64,000 nucleotides of DNA from positions 84,617 to 148,616 of the forward strand of contig JAPLUI010000119.1 of the NCBI GenBank assembly GCA_026397725.1, in the 5' to 3' direction. Shown one piece after another: positions 16,151 through 25,113 of the stretch. The translations under genes were made by a program, and so were the position numbers. Source of the stretch: Verrucomicrobiota bacterium (lineage in GTDB: Bacteria > Verrucomicrobiota > Verrucomicrobiia > Verrucomicrobiales > Akkermansiaceae). Numbering within the stretch: position 1 is the stretch's first letter; the number at the start of each line of letters is the position of its first letter. The notes beneath the pieces are model-generated. The model was not told the origin of the DNA, did not search any database, and saw nothing but the letters and a program-made list of their open reading frames with translations.

Positions 16151-17473
16151 TTAGGCATCGAGGCGGCGCTCGATGTCCTCGAGGGTCCGGCCTTTGGTTT
16201 CGGGAACCATGGCCTTCACCCAGATGAGTTGCAGCACCATCATGAAGCAGAAAAAGAGAAAAACGTGGCCCGGGGCAAAGGCTGCCACCATGGTGGGGAA
16301 GCCTGTTGTGAGCAGAGCCGCGAAGATCCAGTGGGTGAAGCTGCCCAGCGATTGTCCCTGTGCCCGGTGCCGGTTAGGGAAAATCTCCGAGATGAAGACC
16401 CAGATGACCGCGCCCTGGCCGATGGCGTGCGCCGCGATGAAGGAGAAGATGCACGCCGGAACAATCGCGTAGGTCTTGGTGAAAAACGCCCACGCGCAGA
16501 GTCCGAGCGACGCAATATAACCGAACGATCCGATGTAAAGCAGCGTCCGGCGGCCGAGCCGGTCGATCAGCCAGAGACCCACGAAGGTGAAGATCAGGTT
16601 GGTGATGCCGATGCCGACGGATTGCAGCAGCGCGGCCTTGGCGCCCAGCCCGGTGAGTTCGAAAATACGGGGCGCGAAATAGAGGATCGCATTGATGCCG
16701 GAGAGTTGATTGAAGAAGGCGATGCAAAATGCCAGCAGGATCGGCGTCTTGAGTTGCACGCTCCAGAACCGCCCGGTGCTCGTCGCGGCGTGGGAAACCG
16801 CCGCGATGTCGTCCACCTTGGAGTCGATCTCGGCGTCGCTGGCGAGCGGATAGATCAACCGGATGACGCGCCTTCCTGCCGCGCGATCCTCCTTGCGCCC
16901 GATCAACCAGCGCGGACTTTCGGGAATGATGAGGCAGGCGAGCGTGTAGATCACCGAAGGCACCGCCATGACACCGAGCATCCAGCGCCACGAGTCATCG
17001 CCAATGCGTGCCAGCAGGTAGTTTGATAGAAAAGCCACGAGGATGCCGAAGACGATGTTGAATTGAAACATGCCCGCGAGCCGGCCCCGCCGTTCCGGGG
17101 GGGCGATTTCCGAGATGTAGAGCGGGGCCGCCACGGTGGACACGCCGATGGCGATGCCGCCGATGAAACGTGCCGCCATGAACGAATAGACCTCCTGGGA
17201 AAACGCCGACCACAACGACCCGACCAAAAACAGCGACCCAATGTAGAGCAGCGTCCGCTTGCGGCCGAACCGGTCAGTGGGCCAACTCCCGGCGAGAGAG
17301 CCCAGCACCGTGCCCCACAATGCGGCACCCATCGCCAACCCGTGCATCACCGGGCTCAAGCCCCAGAGTGCCTGGATCGTCTTCTCCGCGCCGGAGATGA
17401 CGACCGTGTCGAAACCAAAAAGAAACCCCGCCAGCGCGGAGACGACGGACCAAAGGAAGAGGCGTGAATTCAT
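16151..17473 (-). CDS. Sugar porter family MFS transporter (sugar:H+ symporter)
   Basis: 440 residues from the ATG at 17473, which gives the usual short N-terminus before helix 1 (LFLWSVVSALAGFLFGFDTVVISGAE); a start 69 bp upstream would add a hydrophilic extension. Twelve hydrophobic segments are visible. Sugar-porter signatures are present: GFDTVVISG in TM1, DRFGRK loop 2-3, PESPRWL after TM6, QLSGINAILYF in TM7, DRLGRR loop 8-9 and VPETKGRTLEDIE at the C-terminus. It imports a monosaccharide (glucose, xylose, fructose or similar) into the cytoplasm. It is close to, but divergent from, the secreted GH32 enzyme, which would release fructose or sucrose parts. Confidence 0.93.
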   Translation of the reverse strand: MNSRLFLWSVVSALAGFLFGFDTVVISGAEKTIQALWGLSPVMHGLAMGAALWGTVLGSLAGSWPTDRFGRKRTLLYIGSLFLVGSLWSAFSQEVYSFMAARFIGGIAIGVSTVAAPLYISEIAPPERRGRLAGMFQFNIVFGILVAFLSNYLLARIGDDSWRWMLGVMAVPSVIYTLACLIIPESPRWLIGRKEDRAAGRRVIRLIYPLASDAEIDSKVDDIAAVSHAATSTGRFWSVQLKTPILLAFCIAFFNQLSGINAILYFAPRIFELTGLGAKAALLQSVGIGITNLIFTFVGLWLIDRLGRRTLLYIGSFGYIASLGLCAWAFFTKTYAIVPACIFSFIAAHAIGQGAVIWVFISEIFPNRHRAQGQSLGSFTHWIFAALLTTGFPTMVAAFAPGHVFLFFCFMMVLQLIWVKAMVPETKGRTLEDIERRLDA

Positions 17474-17888
17474 GGGATAGTTCGGTGACGAATGGTATGA
17501 TGTGGGAGTGGCGGTTGGAAAGTCAAATTTCATATGAAACATTCGATGGTTAGAAGATGGTTCGATGGTTCTTTCTCGGGTGGTTCGATGGTTCCAGGTG
17601 CTTGCTCAGGAACATCTTGCCGACCATACGAGTTTCACGAGTTTGACGGCGCCGGGCGCGACGTTCCGTCCTCGCCACATGTTCAATCAGGCCCGTTGAC
17701 CGGCCGATCGGGCCATTTGCCTTAATCGCGGCAAACATCCTTCCACACCCGGCCGAACTTCGCCACGCCGCCGCATCAGCGGGGCGGTGCCACTGGTAAA
17801 GGGCCATCGTAAGCCACACCGGGCGCTCCCCGCCTCCCTAACCAATCCCCTTGCTCAAGTCACGCGCACTCCATACATAACTCCCGGT
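17474..17888. other. Intergenic region with short direct repeats
   Basis: About 415 bp, no gene seen. Three copies of a TTCGATGGTT motif lie at 17542-17551, 17560-17569 and 17584-17593 just upstream of the transporter, possibly an operator array or a degenerate microsatellite. Confidence 0.4.
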
Positions 17889-18577
17889 TCACCGCTTGTG
17901 CGGCCCCCCGCATCCTACTCGCGCCATCCTTCCGGCCTGCACCGCAACGATCCCGGCACGCCGCAAGCACCTCGTTAACGCCGGATCGGCCACCATGCCG
18001 GCCCGCACCGGATTGAGGTCGATGTAGGCGGCGATGGCGCGGCTCGCAGGGCCGTCCTCCACCAACACACTCTTGAAGCGTGCCTCCCACAGGATGCCCT
18101 TGCGCCCGGTGGTCTGGTTATGCCACTGGGAGAATCGGCCCATCAAATCGTGCATGAAGCGGCACAGGTCGTGCATCTGGTGGGTGTATTGGGCGTGAAT
18201 GTCGGCGGCCCAGGCCGCGTTGCCGTCCGCCCTGGCCGCCGAGAGTCGTTGCTGCGCTTCCGCCACGGTCCCGCCGTGGTCGATGCAGCTCAGGCGCTTG
18301 AGCAATTCGGCGTCGCTCAAGCCGTCCTCGGGCATCATCGGCACCTCCACAAGCAGGTGGAGGTGGTTGTCCATCAGGCAGTAGGCCAGTACCCGGCAGC
18401 CTGAAACCCTGCATACATCCGCATCAAGGTGCGGAACTTTTCCTTCTCCGCCATCCCGAGGAGGAACTGGCGTTGACAAATCCTGCTGATGCAATGGTAG
18501 CGGGCCGGGCGGCCTTCCCAATCCTCCGCCCCGACGGGCTTGCGCTGGCCTGGAATCAGCAAACGGCGGCGTCTCAT
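17889..18577 (-). pseudogene. REP-associated tyrosine transposase (RAYT/Y1_Tnp), frameshifted
   Basis: The N-terminal frame starts at the ATG at 18577 (MRRRRLLIPGQRK) and runs through RYHCISRICQRQFLLG, the usual RAYT opening. At about 18402-18410 one base appears deleted: the reading shifts to the frame containing CRVLAYCLMDNHLHLLVEVP, which holds the H-x-H metal site, and then AAYIDLNPVRAGMV, the conserved C-terminal block with the tyrosine. Y1 transposases of this family mobilise REP/BIME palindromes by single-strand cleavage. The protein as sequenced cannot be made full-length. A 14-bp tandem array lies directly upstream. I am sure of the family; the frameshift should be confirmed. Confidence 0.85.
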
Positions 18578-18655
18578 GCCCAAACCCTACCCCGCCCCCT
18601 GAACATAACAAGAAACAGTTCGCGATTGTACCAGTCCCCATCGCAGTCCCCACAT

Positions 18656-18781
18656 AGCATAGTAGGAATAGCATAGTAGGAATAGCATAGTAGGAATAGC
18701 ATAGTAGGAATAGCATAGTAGGAATAGCATAGTAGGAATAGCATAGTAGGAATAGCATAGTAGGAATAGCATAGTAGGAAT
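18656..18781 (+). repeat. 14-bp tandem repeat, exactly 9 identical units
   Basis: Unit agcatagtaggaat, repeated nine times without a mismatch (126 bp). It sits between the RAYT remnant and the GH32 gene. The perfect identity indicates recent expansion or active homogenisation. It is A/T-richer than the surrounding DNA. No gene crosses it. Confidence 0.9.
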
Positions 18782-18932
18782 AGGCATGGGAAGAGTAGCA
18801 TGGGGGCGAGCGCTGAGCACATAAGATTCGTTGAAAGAATGCGACGCTTCGCCCTGTAAGTCGCCTTGAGGCAGTGATGGATGGCTGCCACAGACCGGTA
18901 AATTCCACCCCATCCGCATCACCGAACCTTAC

Positions 18933-20792
18933 ATGAGAACCACACTTCTAACGTTTGCACTGTTGGCCACCCTGGCACCTGGCGCCCGAGCCGCCGAGGA
19001 CATCATCCTGGCCGATTTCGAGGGCGAGACCTACGGGGATTGGAAGGTCACCGGCACTTGCTTCGGCACGGGCCCGTGCCACGACACCCTGCCCGGTCAA
19101 CATCCCGTCTCGGGCTTTCAAGGCAAGGGACTGGTCAACACCTATCTCAACGGCGACGGCACCACCGGCACGCTCACCTCGCCGCCGCTGAAGATCGAGC
19201 GGAAGTTCCTCAATTTCCTCATCGGTGGCGGCAACAAGCCGGACGGTGCTTGCCTCCACCTGCTGGTCGATGGCAAGGTGGTCCGCACGGCCACCGGCAA
19301 GGACAACGAACTGCTGGAGTGGGCCACCTGGGACGTGGCGAACCTGGCTGGCAAGACCGCCATCCTCCGCATTGTCGATCAGGTGACCGACGGCTGGGGG
19401 CACGTCAATATCGACCGGATCGTCCAGAGCGACACCCGCAAGGCCGAGCCGCCTCCCCCGCCCGCGCCACTCTATCAGGAACAATACCGCCCGCAGTTTC
19501 ATTTCACCCCGAAGATCAACTGGACCAACGACCCCAACGGGTTAGTGTTCTACAAGGGCGAGTATCACCTGTTTTTCCAGCACAATCCCACTGGCATCAA
19601 TTGGGGCAACATGACCTGGGGCCATGCCGTCAGCCCGGATCTGGTCCATTGGACCCAGCTTGAGCATGCCATCTATCCGGACAAGCTGGGCACGATTTTC
19701 TCCGGTTCGGCCGTGGTGGATTGGCACAACAGCGCAGGCTTCCAGACCGGCGACGAAAAGGTCATCGTGTGCATCTATACCTCGGCTGGCGAGCCGTTCA
19801 CGCAATCCATCGCCTATAGCAACGACTGCGGTCGCACCTGGACAAAGTACGAGCAGAACCCGGTGCTCAAGCACATCGTCGGCGGCAACCGCGACCCGAA
19901 GGTGTTCTGGCACGCGCCCACGAAGAAGTGGGTCATGGCCCTCTTTCTGGACGGCGAACAATACGCCCTGTTCAGCTCCTCGAACCTGAAGGAGTGGACG
20001 AAACTCAGCGACGTGCCGCCGGTGGGCGCCAGCGAATGCCCCGACATCTTCGAGCTGCCCGTGGATGGCGACGCTAACAACACCCGCTGGATCTTCTGGG
20101 GCGGGAACGGCAATTACTCCATCGGTAAGTTCGACGGCACCACCTTCGCCAAGGAGGCCGGGCCGTTCCGCTTCGAATACGGTAACAACTACTATGCCTC
20201 TCAGAGCTACAGCGACATCCCCAAGGCGGACGGCCGGCGCATCCAGATCGCATGGATGAACGGCGGGAACTACCCTGGCATGCCCTTCAACCAGCAGATG
20301 TCCTTCCCCAGCACACTCACGCTGCGGACCCTGCCGGAGGGCCTCCGCATGTGCCGCGAGCCGGTCAAGGAGATCGAGAAGATCCGCAGCAAGAATCACC
20401 GCTTCAAGGATCTGCCGCTGAAAGCCGGCGACGATCCGCTCAAGGAAATTTCGGGCGAGCTGTTCGACCTCCGCCTGGAGTTCGAGCCGGGTGATGCCGG
20501 GGAAGTGATGCTCAACCTGCGCGGCACGCCGGTCGTCTATGACGTCAAGAACCAGCAGGTCGCCTTCCTCGGAAAAACCGCGAAGCTCGAGCCGATCGAA
20601 GGCAAGGTGACGTTGCGTGCCCTGGTGGACCGCTCGTCGATCGAGGTCTTCGGGCCTGACGGCCGCTTCAGCATGTCGAGTTGTTTCCTGCCGCCCGCGG
20701 GCGACAAGAAACTCTCCCTAACAGCCAAGGGCGGCACGGCGCGGATCAAATCGTTGGAGGTATGGGAGCTGAAATCGGCCTGGCCCGAGTAA
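18933..20792 (+). CDS. Secreted GH32 beta-fructosidase (levanase/invertase-like)
   Basis: 619 residues with a signal peptide (residues 1-20, ALA-type site at GARA|AE). Residues ~22-165 are an N-terminal beta-domain of the kind found in levanases; a Pro-rich linker (EPPPPPAP) follows. The GH32 five-blade propeller starts at INWTNDPNG (residues 195-203) with the nucleophile Asp200. The transition-state stabiliser is R320-D321-P322, and the acid/base is Glu368 in the SECPDIF motif. The C-terminal ~130 residues form the GH32 beta-sandwich (DRSSIEVFGPDG). It hydrolyses terminal beta-D-fructose from sucrose, levan or inulin outside the cell. The sugar porter at 16151 could take up the product. Confidence 0.95.
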   Translation: MRTTLLTFALLATLAPGARAAEDIILADFEGETYGDWKVTGTCFGTGPCHDTLPGQHPVSGFQGKGLVNTYLNGDGTTGTLTSPPLKIERKFLNFLIGGGNKPDGACLHLLVDGKVVRTATGKDNELLEWATWDVANLAGKTAILRIVDQVTDGWGHVNIDRIVQSDTRKAEPPPPPAPLYQEQYRPQFHFTPKINWTNDPNGLVFYKGEYHLFFQHNPTGINWGNMTWGHAVSPDLVHWTQLEHAIYPDKLGTIFSGSAVVDWHNSAGFQTGDEKVIVCIYTSAGEPFTQSIAYSNDCGRTWTKYEQNPVLKHIVGGNRDPKVFWHAPTKKWVMALFLDGEQYALFSSSNLKEWTKLSDVPPVGASECPDIFELPVDGDANNTRWIFWGGNGNYSIGKFDGTTFAKEAGPFRFEYGNNYYASQSYSDIPKADGRRIQIAWMNGGNYPGMPFNQQMSFPSTLTLRTLPEGLRMCREPVKEIEKIRSKNHRFKDLPLKAGDDPLKEISGELFDLRLEFEPGDAGEVMLNLRGTPVVYDVKNQQVAFLGKTAKLEPIEGKVTLRALVDRSSIEVFGPDGRFSMSSCFLPPAGDKKLSLTAKGGTARIKSLEVWELKSAWPE

Positions 20793-20820
20793 ACAGCAGA
20801 GTCACGCCAGGATCTCAGCG

Positions 20821-21213
20821 ATGAAACTCAAGAGTTGTCTTCCCAACAGCACGATCACCGCCGTTTGGGCTGCGGCCCTGCTAGCGGCGGCGTGCGCCCG
20901 TGGCGAGGTCACGCTGGAATCGCTGCTCGGCGAGATGACTGAACAGGTCGAACCCAATGAATCGGCAAACGGCACGGGTCAACCGGCTTGCAGTGCGACC
21001 TTCAGCAACGGGCTACCATGTCTTCACCGTTGACGCCGACGGCACGAGCCTCAAGCAGATCACCGACGGCACCTGGAACGACTGCGACCCGTGCTGGCTG
21101 CCTAACAGACGCCGTGTGGCTTGATTCGGTCTCGCCCTTCTACGGCGTGTACAAGCAGGAAGGCGGCGAGGCGCAACTTCGCGGCGAGGTGGTCCAACCG
21201 ACCCTCGAGTGAC
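20821..21213 (+). pseudogene. Mosaic of secreted-protein gene fragments
   Basis: A signal-peptide-bearing start (MKLKSCLPNSTITAVWAAALLAAACARG) leads into VTLESLLGEMT, which resembles the start of DUF2961/GH172-type proteins, and then breaks down. From about 21013 another frame reads YHVFTVDADGTSLKQITDGTWNDCDPCWLP, a block found in TolB/WD40-like proteins, and stops after 12 residues. A third frame gives FYGVYKQEGGEAQL. The three pieces cannot be one gene, so this is decayed or recombined DNA. The family calls are tentative. Confidence 0.5.
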
Positions 21214-21245
21214 GGAATCCCGCCACCACCAACTGAATGACGGAG

Positions 21246-23087
21246 TTATGCCAGGCGGGCGGCCAGCAATGCGCGCTGGCGCAGGAGTTCCTGCGGCAGG
21301 TGGTCGCCAAGGGAGGTGAAGAATTCCTCTTGGCCGGCGATTTCCGCCTGCCACTCGGCGTTGTCCAAGGCCATGACCTGGTTGAATTTTTCCTGGGTGA
21401 AGCCATCCAGGCCGACGGTGTTGAAGTCGGCGAAGGACGGGCTGCCGCCGACCTTGGTGTCGGTGGCGGTGGCCTGGCCGTTGCAGCGTTTGACGATCCA
21501 CTCGAGGACGCGCATGTTTTCGCCGTATCCGGGCCACAGGAATTTGCCATCGGCACTCTTGCGGAACCAGTTGACGTGGAAAATCTGCGGCAACTTGGTG
21601 ACGTAGCGGGTCATTTCCAGCCAGTGGCCGAAGTAGTCGCCCATGTTGTACCCGCAGAATGGCAGCATGGCCATCGGATCGCGACGGACCTTGCCGAGGG
21701 TACCGGCGGCGGCGGCGGTCATTTCCGAGCCCATGGTGGCTCCCACATAGACGCCGTGGTTCCAATCGAGCGCTTGGAAAATGAGCGGCATGGTCGTCGC
21801 GCGGCGACCCCCGAAGACAATGCCATCAATCGGCACGCCATCCGGGTTTTGCCAGTTGGCATCGATGGTCGGGCACTGCACGGCAGGGGCGGTGAAGCGG
21901 GCATTGGCATGGGCGGCGTGGCGTCCGCAATCCGGCGTCCAGTCCTGGCCGGTCCAATCGATGAGATGGGCGGGCGGGGTCTTGCTCATCCCTTCCCACC
22001 AGACGTCGCCATCATCGGTGAGCCCGACGTTGGTGAAGATGGCGTTGGCCTTGATGGATTCCATCGCCAGCGGGTTGGTTTCGTAAGCGGTGCCTGGGGC
22101 GACGCCGAAATAACCGGTTTCCGGGTTGATGGCGTGGAGCTTGCCATCGGCGTGCGGCCAGAGCCAGGCGATGTCGTCACCGACGATGGAGGTTTTCCAA
22201 CCGGCGTCCAGATAGGGCTGCGGTGGGATGAGCATGGCGAGGTTGGTCTTGCCGCATGCCGAGGGGAAAGCGACGGAAAGATAGTTGGTGGTGCCATCCG
22301 GGGCATGCACGCCGACGATGAGCATGTGCTCCGCCATCCAGCGGTTGTCGCGGGCGATGTTGGAGGCAATGCGCAGGGCCAGGCACTTCTTACCCAACAG
22401 GGCATTGCCGCCGTAACCGGACCCGAAGGACATGATGTCGCGGGTCTCCGGGAAGTGGACGATGTATTTGTCATCATTGCAGGGCCAGGTGGTATCGGTC
22501 TGACCGGCGGCAAGTGGGGCACCGACGGAGTGGAGGCAGGGAATGAAGGTGCCGAAGCCGTCGCGTTGCTTGGTGATGGTGCCGGTGGCTTCATCTTCGA
22601 GGCGCTTGAGGACGTGGGCACCCATGTGACACATGATGCGCATGTTGACGACGACGTAGGCACTGTCGGTGATTTCCACGCCGATCTTGGCGAGTGGTGA
22701 ATCGAGCGGGCCCATGCAGAAGGGGATGACGTACATGGTGCGGCCTTGCATGCAGCCGCGGAATTTTTCCGTCAGCTTGGCACGCATTTCGGTGGGGTCG
22801 GCCCAATGGTTGGTAGAGCCGGCACCCGCGGGAGTGGTGGAGCAGATGTAGGTACGGTCTTCCACGCGGGCGACATCCGAGGTGGTCGAGCGGGCGAGGA
22901 AGCAGTTTGGGCGGGTCTCGGGATTGAGGCGGGTGAAGGTGCCCTTATCGACGAGGAGGGAAGTGAGGCGGTCCCATTCGGCTGGTGATCCGTCACACCA
23001 CTCGACAGTGTCTGGGGTGCAAAGGGCGGCCATATCAGCGACCCACTGTTGGAGGGCGGCGTGGGTGGTGGTTGCGGGGTTGGTCAT
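21246..23087 (-). CDS. pckG: Phosphoenolpyruvate carboxykinase (GTP)
   Basis: 613 residues from the ATG at 23087, the usual length of GTP-dependent PEPCK. It converts oxaloacetate + GTP to PEP + CO2 + GDP (reversible), in the cytoplasm. The kinase-1a P-loop is FPSACGKTN at residues 274-282, with the reactive Cys of GTP enzymes. [13 protein letters not shown] (~223-235) and DDIAWLWP are metal/PEP-binding blocks; PEP contact RxxxP and EEFF near the C-terminus are also present. A start further upstream (23219) would add non-homologous residues. Relevant context: the Na+-pumping succinate-to-propionate operon in this window needs C4 acids, which PEPCK can supply in reverse. Confidence 0.97.
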   Translation of the reverse strand: MTNPATTTHAALQQWVADMAALCTPDTVEWCDGSPAEWDRLTSLLVDKGTFTRLNPETRPNCFLARSTTSDVARVEDRTYICSTTPAGAGSTNHWADPTEMRAKLTEKFRGCMQGRTMYVIPFCMGPLDSPLAKIGVEITDSAYVVVNMRIMCHMGAHVLKRLEDEATGTITKQRDGFGTFIPCLHSVGAPLAAGQTDTTWPCNDDKYIVHFPETRDIMSFGSGYGGNALLGKKCLALRIASNIARDNRWMAEHMLIVGVHAPDGTTNYLSVAFPSACGKTNLAMLIPPQPYLDAGWKTSIVGDDIAWLWPHADGKLHAINPETGYFGVAPGTAYETNPLAMESIKANAIFTNVGLTDDGDVWWEGMSKTPPAHLIDWTGQDWTPDCGRHAAHANARFTAPAVQCPTIDANWQNPDGVPIDGIVFGGRRATTMPLIFQALDWNHGVYVGATMGSEMTAAAAGTLGKVRRDPMAMLPFCGYNMGDYFGHWLEMTRYVTKLPQIFHVNWFRKSADGKFLWPGYGENMRVLEWIVKRCNGQATATDTKVGGSPSFADFNTVGLDGFTQEKFNQVMALDNAEWQAEIAGQEEFFTSLGDHLPQELLRQRALLAARLA

Positions 23088-23407
23088 AGAGTACGCAATG
23101 GAGCGAAGGTTGGTCGACTTTGCAACCCATTGAGGAGAATCGCTCAGAGTTTGGCAATAAATGCGGATTCCCCCGGGCTTGGCCCGCAAGAAATGGCGGC
23201 GGGACGAGCCCGCCGCCACAGTTGCCCAGTGCGGGCCGCCGTCGCCCCGCGCCTATCGACGTGGGGCGGTGGCCGCCCAAATAAACCAAAAATGAAACCT
23301 GAGATACAACGCGGCAGGGCTGGAAGAGTTTCTGTGAATTTGGATAAATCCGTACTTTTTGTTCCCGCTGTTGCGGATTGACGCCTCCCGTGCTAAAGCC
23401 GCCGCGC

Positions 23408-24298
23408 ATGGGACTCGCAGATCGAAATTACGGCCAAGGGCAGCACCGGGCGGCAAGCCCGCCGGCCCTCCTCACACCGGTCGTGAAATGGCTGATCATT
23501 GTCAACCTGGTGGTATTTTTCGGGGACATTATCGTGTTTGACGACGCGCTGTCCAACTGGGGGTGCTACACCATCCAGTCTGCGCTGGGCCGTGGCCGGG
23601 TCTGGGAATTTCTAACCTTCCAGTTTTTGCATGGCAGTGTGTTGCATGTGGTGTTCAACATGTTGGGACTGTTTTTCTTTGGGCCCTGGGCGGAACGGTG
23701 GTGGGGGGCGCGGCGGTTCTTGGTGTTCTATCTGTTGTGTGGGGCGGCCGGGGCCGCGTTCTACACCCTGCTGGCATGGCTGGGGGTCTTGCAGCCAGTA
23801 CCTGGTGCTCCGCCGATGGAACGCATGCCGCTGGTCGGGGCCTCGGCCGGGATTTACGGCATTCTGGTGGGCGTGGCGGTGCTCGCGCCGAATCTGCGGG
23901 TGATGTTGTATTTTCCGCCGATTGAAATGTCGATGCGCCAGCTTGCCATCGCCGTGTTAGGGATCGCCGCAGGCACGGTGGTGCTTGGGTTGGGCGACAA
24001 CGCCGGCGGCGAGGCCGGTCATCTGGGCGGGGCGATCCTGGGTTTCGTCCTGATGCGAGTGCCGTGGCTGCTCGAGTGGGCCGGTGGCCGCGTGCCGAGT
24101 GTTGAAATCCTGCGCCCCAAGGCGTTCAACCTGCAGTCCGAGGCCAAGCTGCGACCGCGCACCGAGATCAATTTGCAGACCCAGAACAAAGTGGACCGCA
24201 TTCTGGACAAGATTTCCCAGCAAGGGTTCCAGAGTCTGACTGCGGCCGAGCGGGACATTCTCCAGCAATTCGCCAAATCCAATCCACCCGAACCATGA
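23408..24298 (+). CDS. Rhomboid family intramembrane serine protease with C-terminal extension
   Basis: 296 residues from the ATG at 23408. Six hydrophobic segments are visible. The catalytic dyad is Ser146 in GASAG (144-148) and His205 in EAGHLGG; the HGSVLHVVFNM block (75-85) is the conserved H-x2-N-type region of TM2. Residues ~240-296 are a soluble tail (KVDRILDKISQQGFQSLTAAERDIL) common in Bacteroidetes/Verrucomicrobia rhomboids (DUF6576-like). It cleaves transmembrane substrates within the inner membrane; substrate unknown. Its stop codon overlaps the mazG start as ATGA, so the two are coupled. Confidence 0.93.
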   Translation: MGLADRNYGQGQHRAASPPALLTPVVKWLIIVNLVVFFGDIIVFDDALSNWGCYTIQSALGRGRVWEFLTFQFLHGSVLHVVFNMLGLFFFGPWAERWWGARRFLVFYLLCGAAGAAFYTLLAWLGVLQPVPGAPPMERMPLVGASAGIYGILVGVAVLAPNLRVMLYFPPIEMSMRQLAIAVLGIAAGTVVLGLGDNAGGEAGHLGGAILGFVLMRVPWLLEWAGGRVPSVEILRPKAFNLQSEAKLRPRTEINLQTQNKVDRILDKISQQGFQSLTAAERDILQQFAKSNPPEP

Positions 24299-25113
24299 CT
24301 GATGCCGAAATGATGGAGGTTCACGATCCCGCCATGCAGCTTGCCCGCTTGCGGGCGATCATACATCGCCTGCGGGCACCGGGCGGCTGTCCATGGGATG
24401 CGGAGCAATCCCATGCCTCCCTCATTCCCAATCTCATCGAAGAAGCTTACGAGACGGTGGATACCATCCAGCGTGGCGACTTCATGCACTTGAAGGAGGA
24501 ACTCGGCGATGTGCTGCTGCAAGTGGTCCTCCACAGCGAGTTGGCGGAAGAGGCCGGACGCTTCAACCTCGATGAGGTGGCCCGCGAAATCAGTGACAAG
24601 CTGGTCCGGCGCCATCCGCATGTGTTCGGCGATAGCGCGGCGGCCACGTCCGATGCCGTGCTCACACAATGGGATCAAATCAAGCGCAAGGAAAAGGGCG
24701 ACGGGGAAAAGCCCTATCTCCACGGCGTCGGCAAGGGCTTGCCGGCACTCTTGCGGGCGGTGAAATTCCAGAAAAAAGCGGCCAGGGTCGGTTTCGATTG
24801 GCCGGATGAAACGGGCGTGCTGGCCAAGCTCCGCGAGGAGCTTGCCGAACTCCAAAGTGCCATTGCGGCCGGGGATTCACGGGCGGTCGCCGAGGAGACC
24901 GGGGATCTGTTGTTTGCCATCGTCAATCTAACCCGCTTTCGCCGGCTCGACCCGGAGGTGGTGATGGCCGCCGCCAATGCCAAGTTCGAACAGCGCTTCG
25001 GAACCATGGAGCGCCTGCTCAAGAGCGCAGGCCTCAGCCTGGATGGAGCCACCCCGGAGCAAATGGAAGCCGCCTGGGAGCAAGCGAAAATCCTGCTCAC
25101 GGAGTGGTTGTGA
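24295..25113 (+). CDS. mazG: Nucleoside triphosphate pyrophosphohydrolase MazG
   Basis: 272 residues; the ATG overlaps the rhomboid stop (ATGA). Two tandem MazG domains are visible: the first has HRLRAPGGCPWDAEQSHASL and EELGDVLLQVVLHSE, the second TGDLLFAIVNLTR. The EExxE...ExxD metal-binding pattern is present in each. It hydrolyses non-canonical NTPs to NMP + PPi and lowers the ppGpp/mutation load. The full length matches Escherichia coli MazG (263 aa). The 3' end overlaps the next gene on the opposite strand by 17 bp. Confidence 0.95.
   Translation: MTDAEMMEVHDPAMQLARLRAIIHRLRAPGGCPWDAEQSHASLIPNLIEEAYETVDTIQRGDFMHLKEELGDVLLQVVLHSELAEEAGRFNLDEVAREISDKLVRRHPHVFGDSAAATSDAVLTQWDQIKRKEKGDGEKPYLHGVGKGLPALLRAVKFQKKAARVGFDWPDETGVLAKLREELAELQSAIAAGDSRAVAEETGDLLFAIVNLTRFRRLDPEVVMAAANAKFEQRFGTMERLLKSAGLSLDGATPEQMEAAWEQAKILLTEWL

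Noticed and set aside
17889..18908. A 339-residue continuous frame over the RAYT and the 14-bp array
   Set aside because: The upper half is only a translation of the tandem array (YYAIPTM repeats); the true N-terminus is in another frame, starting at 18577.
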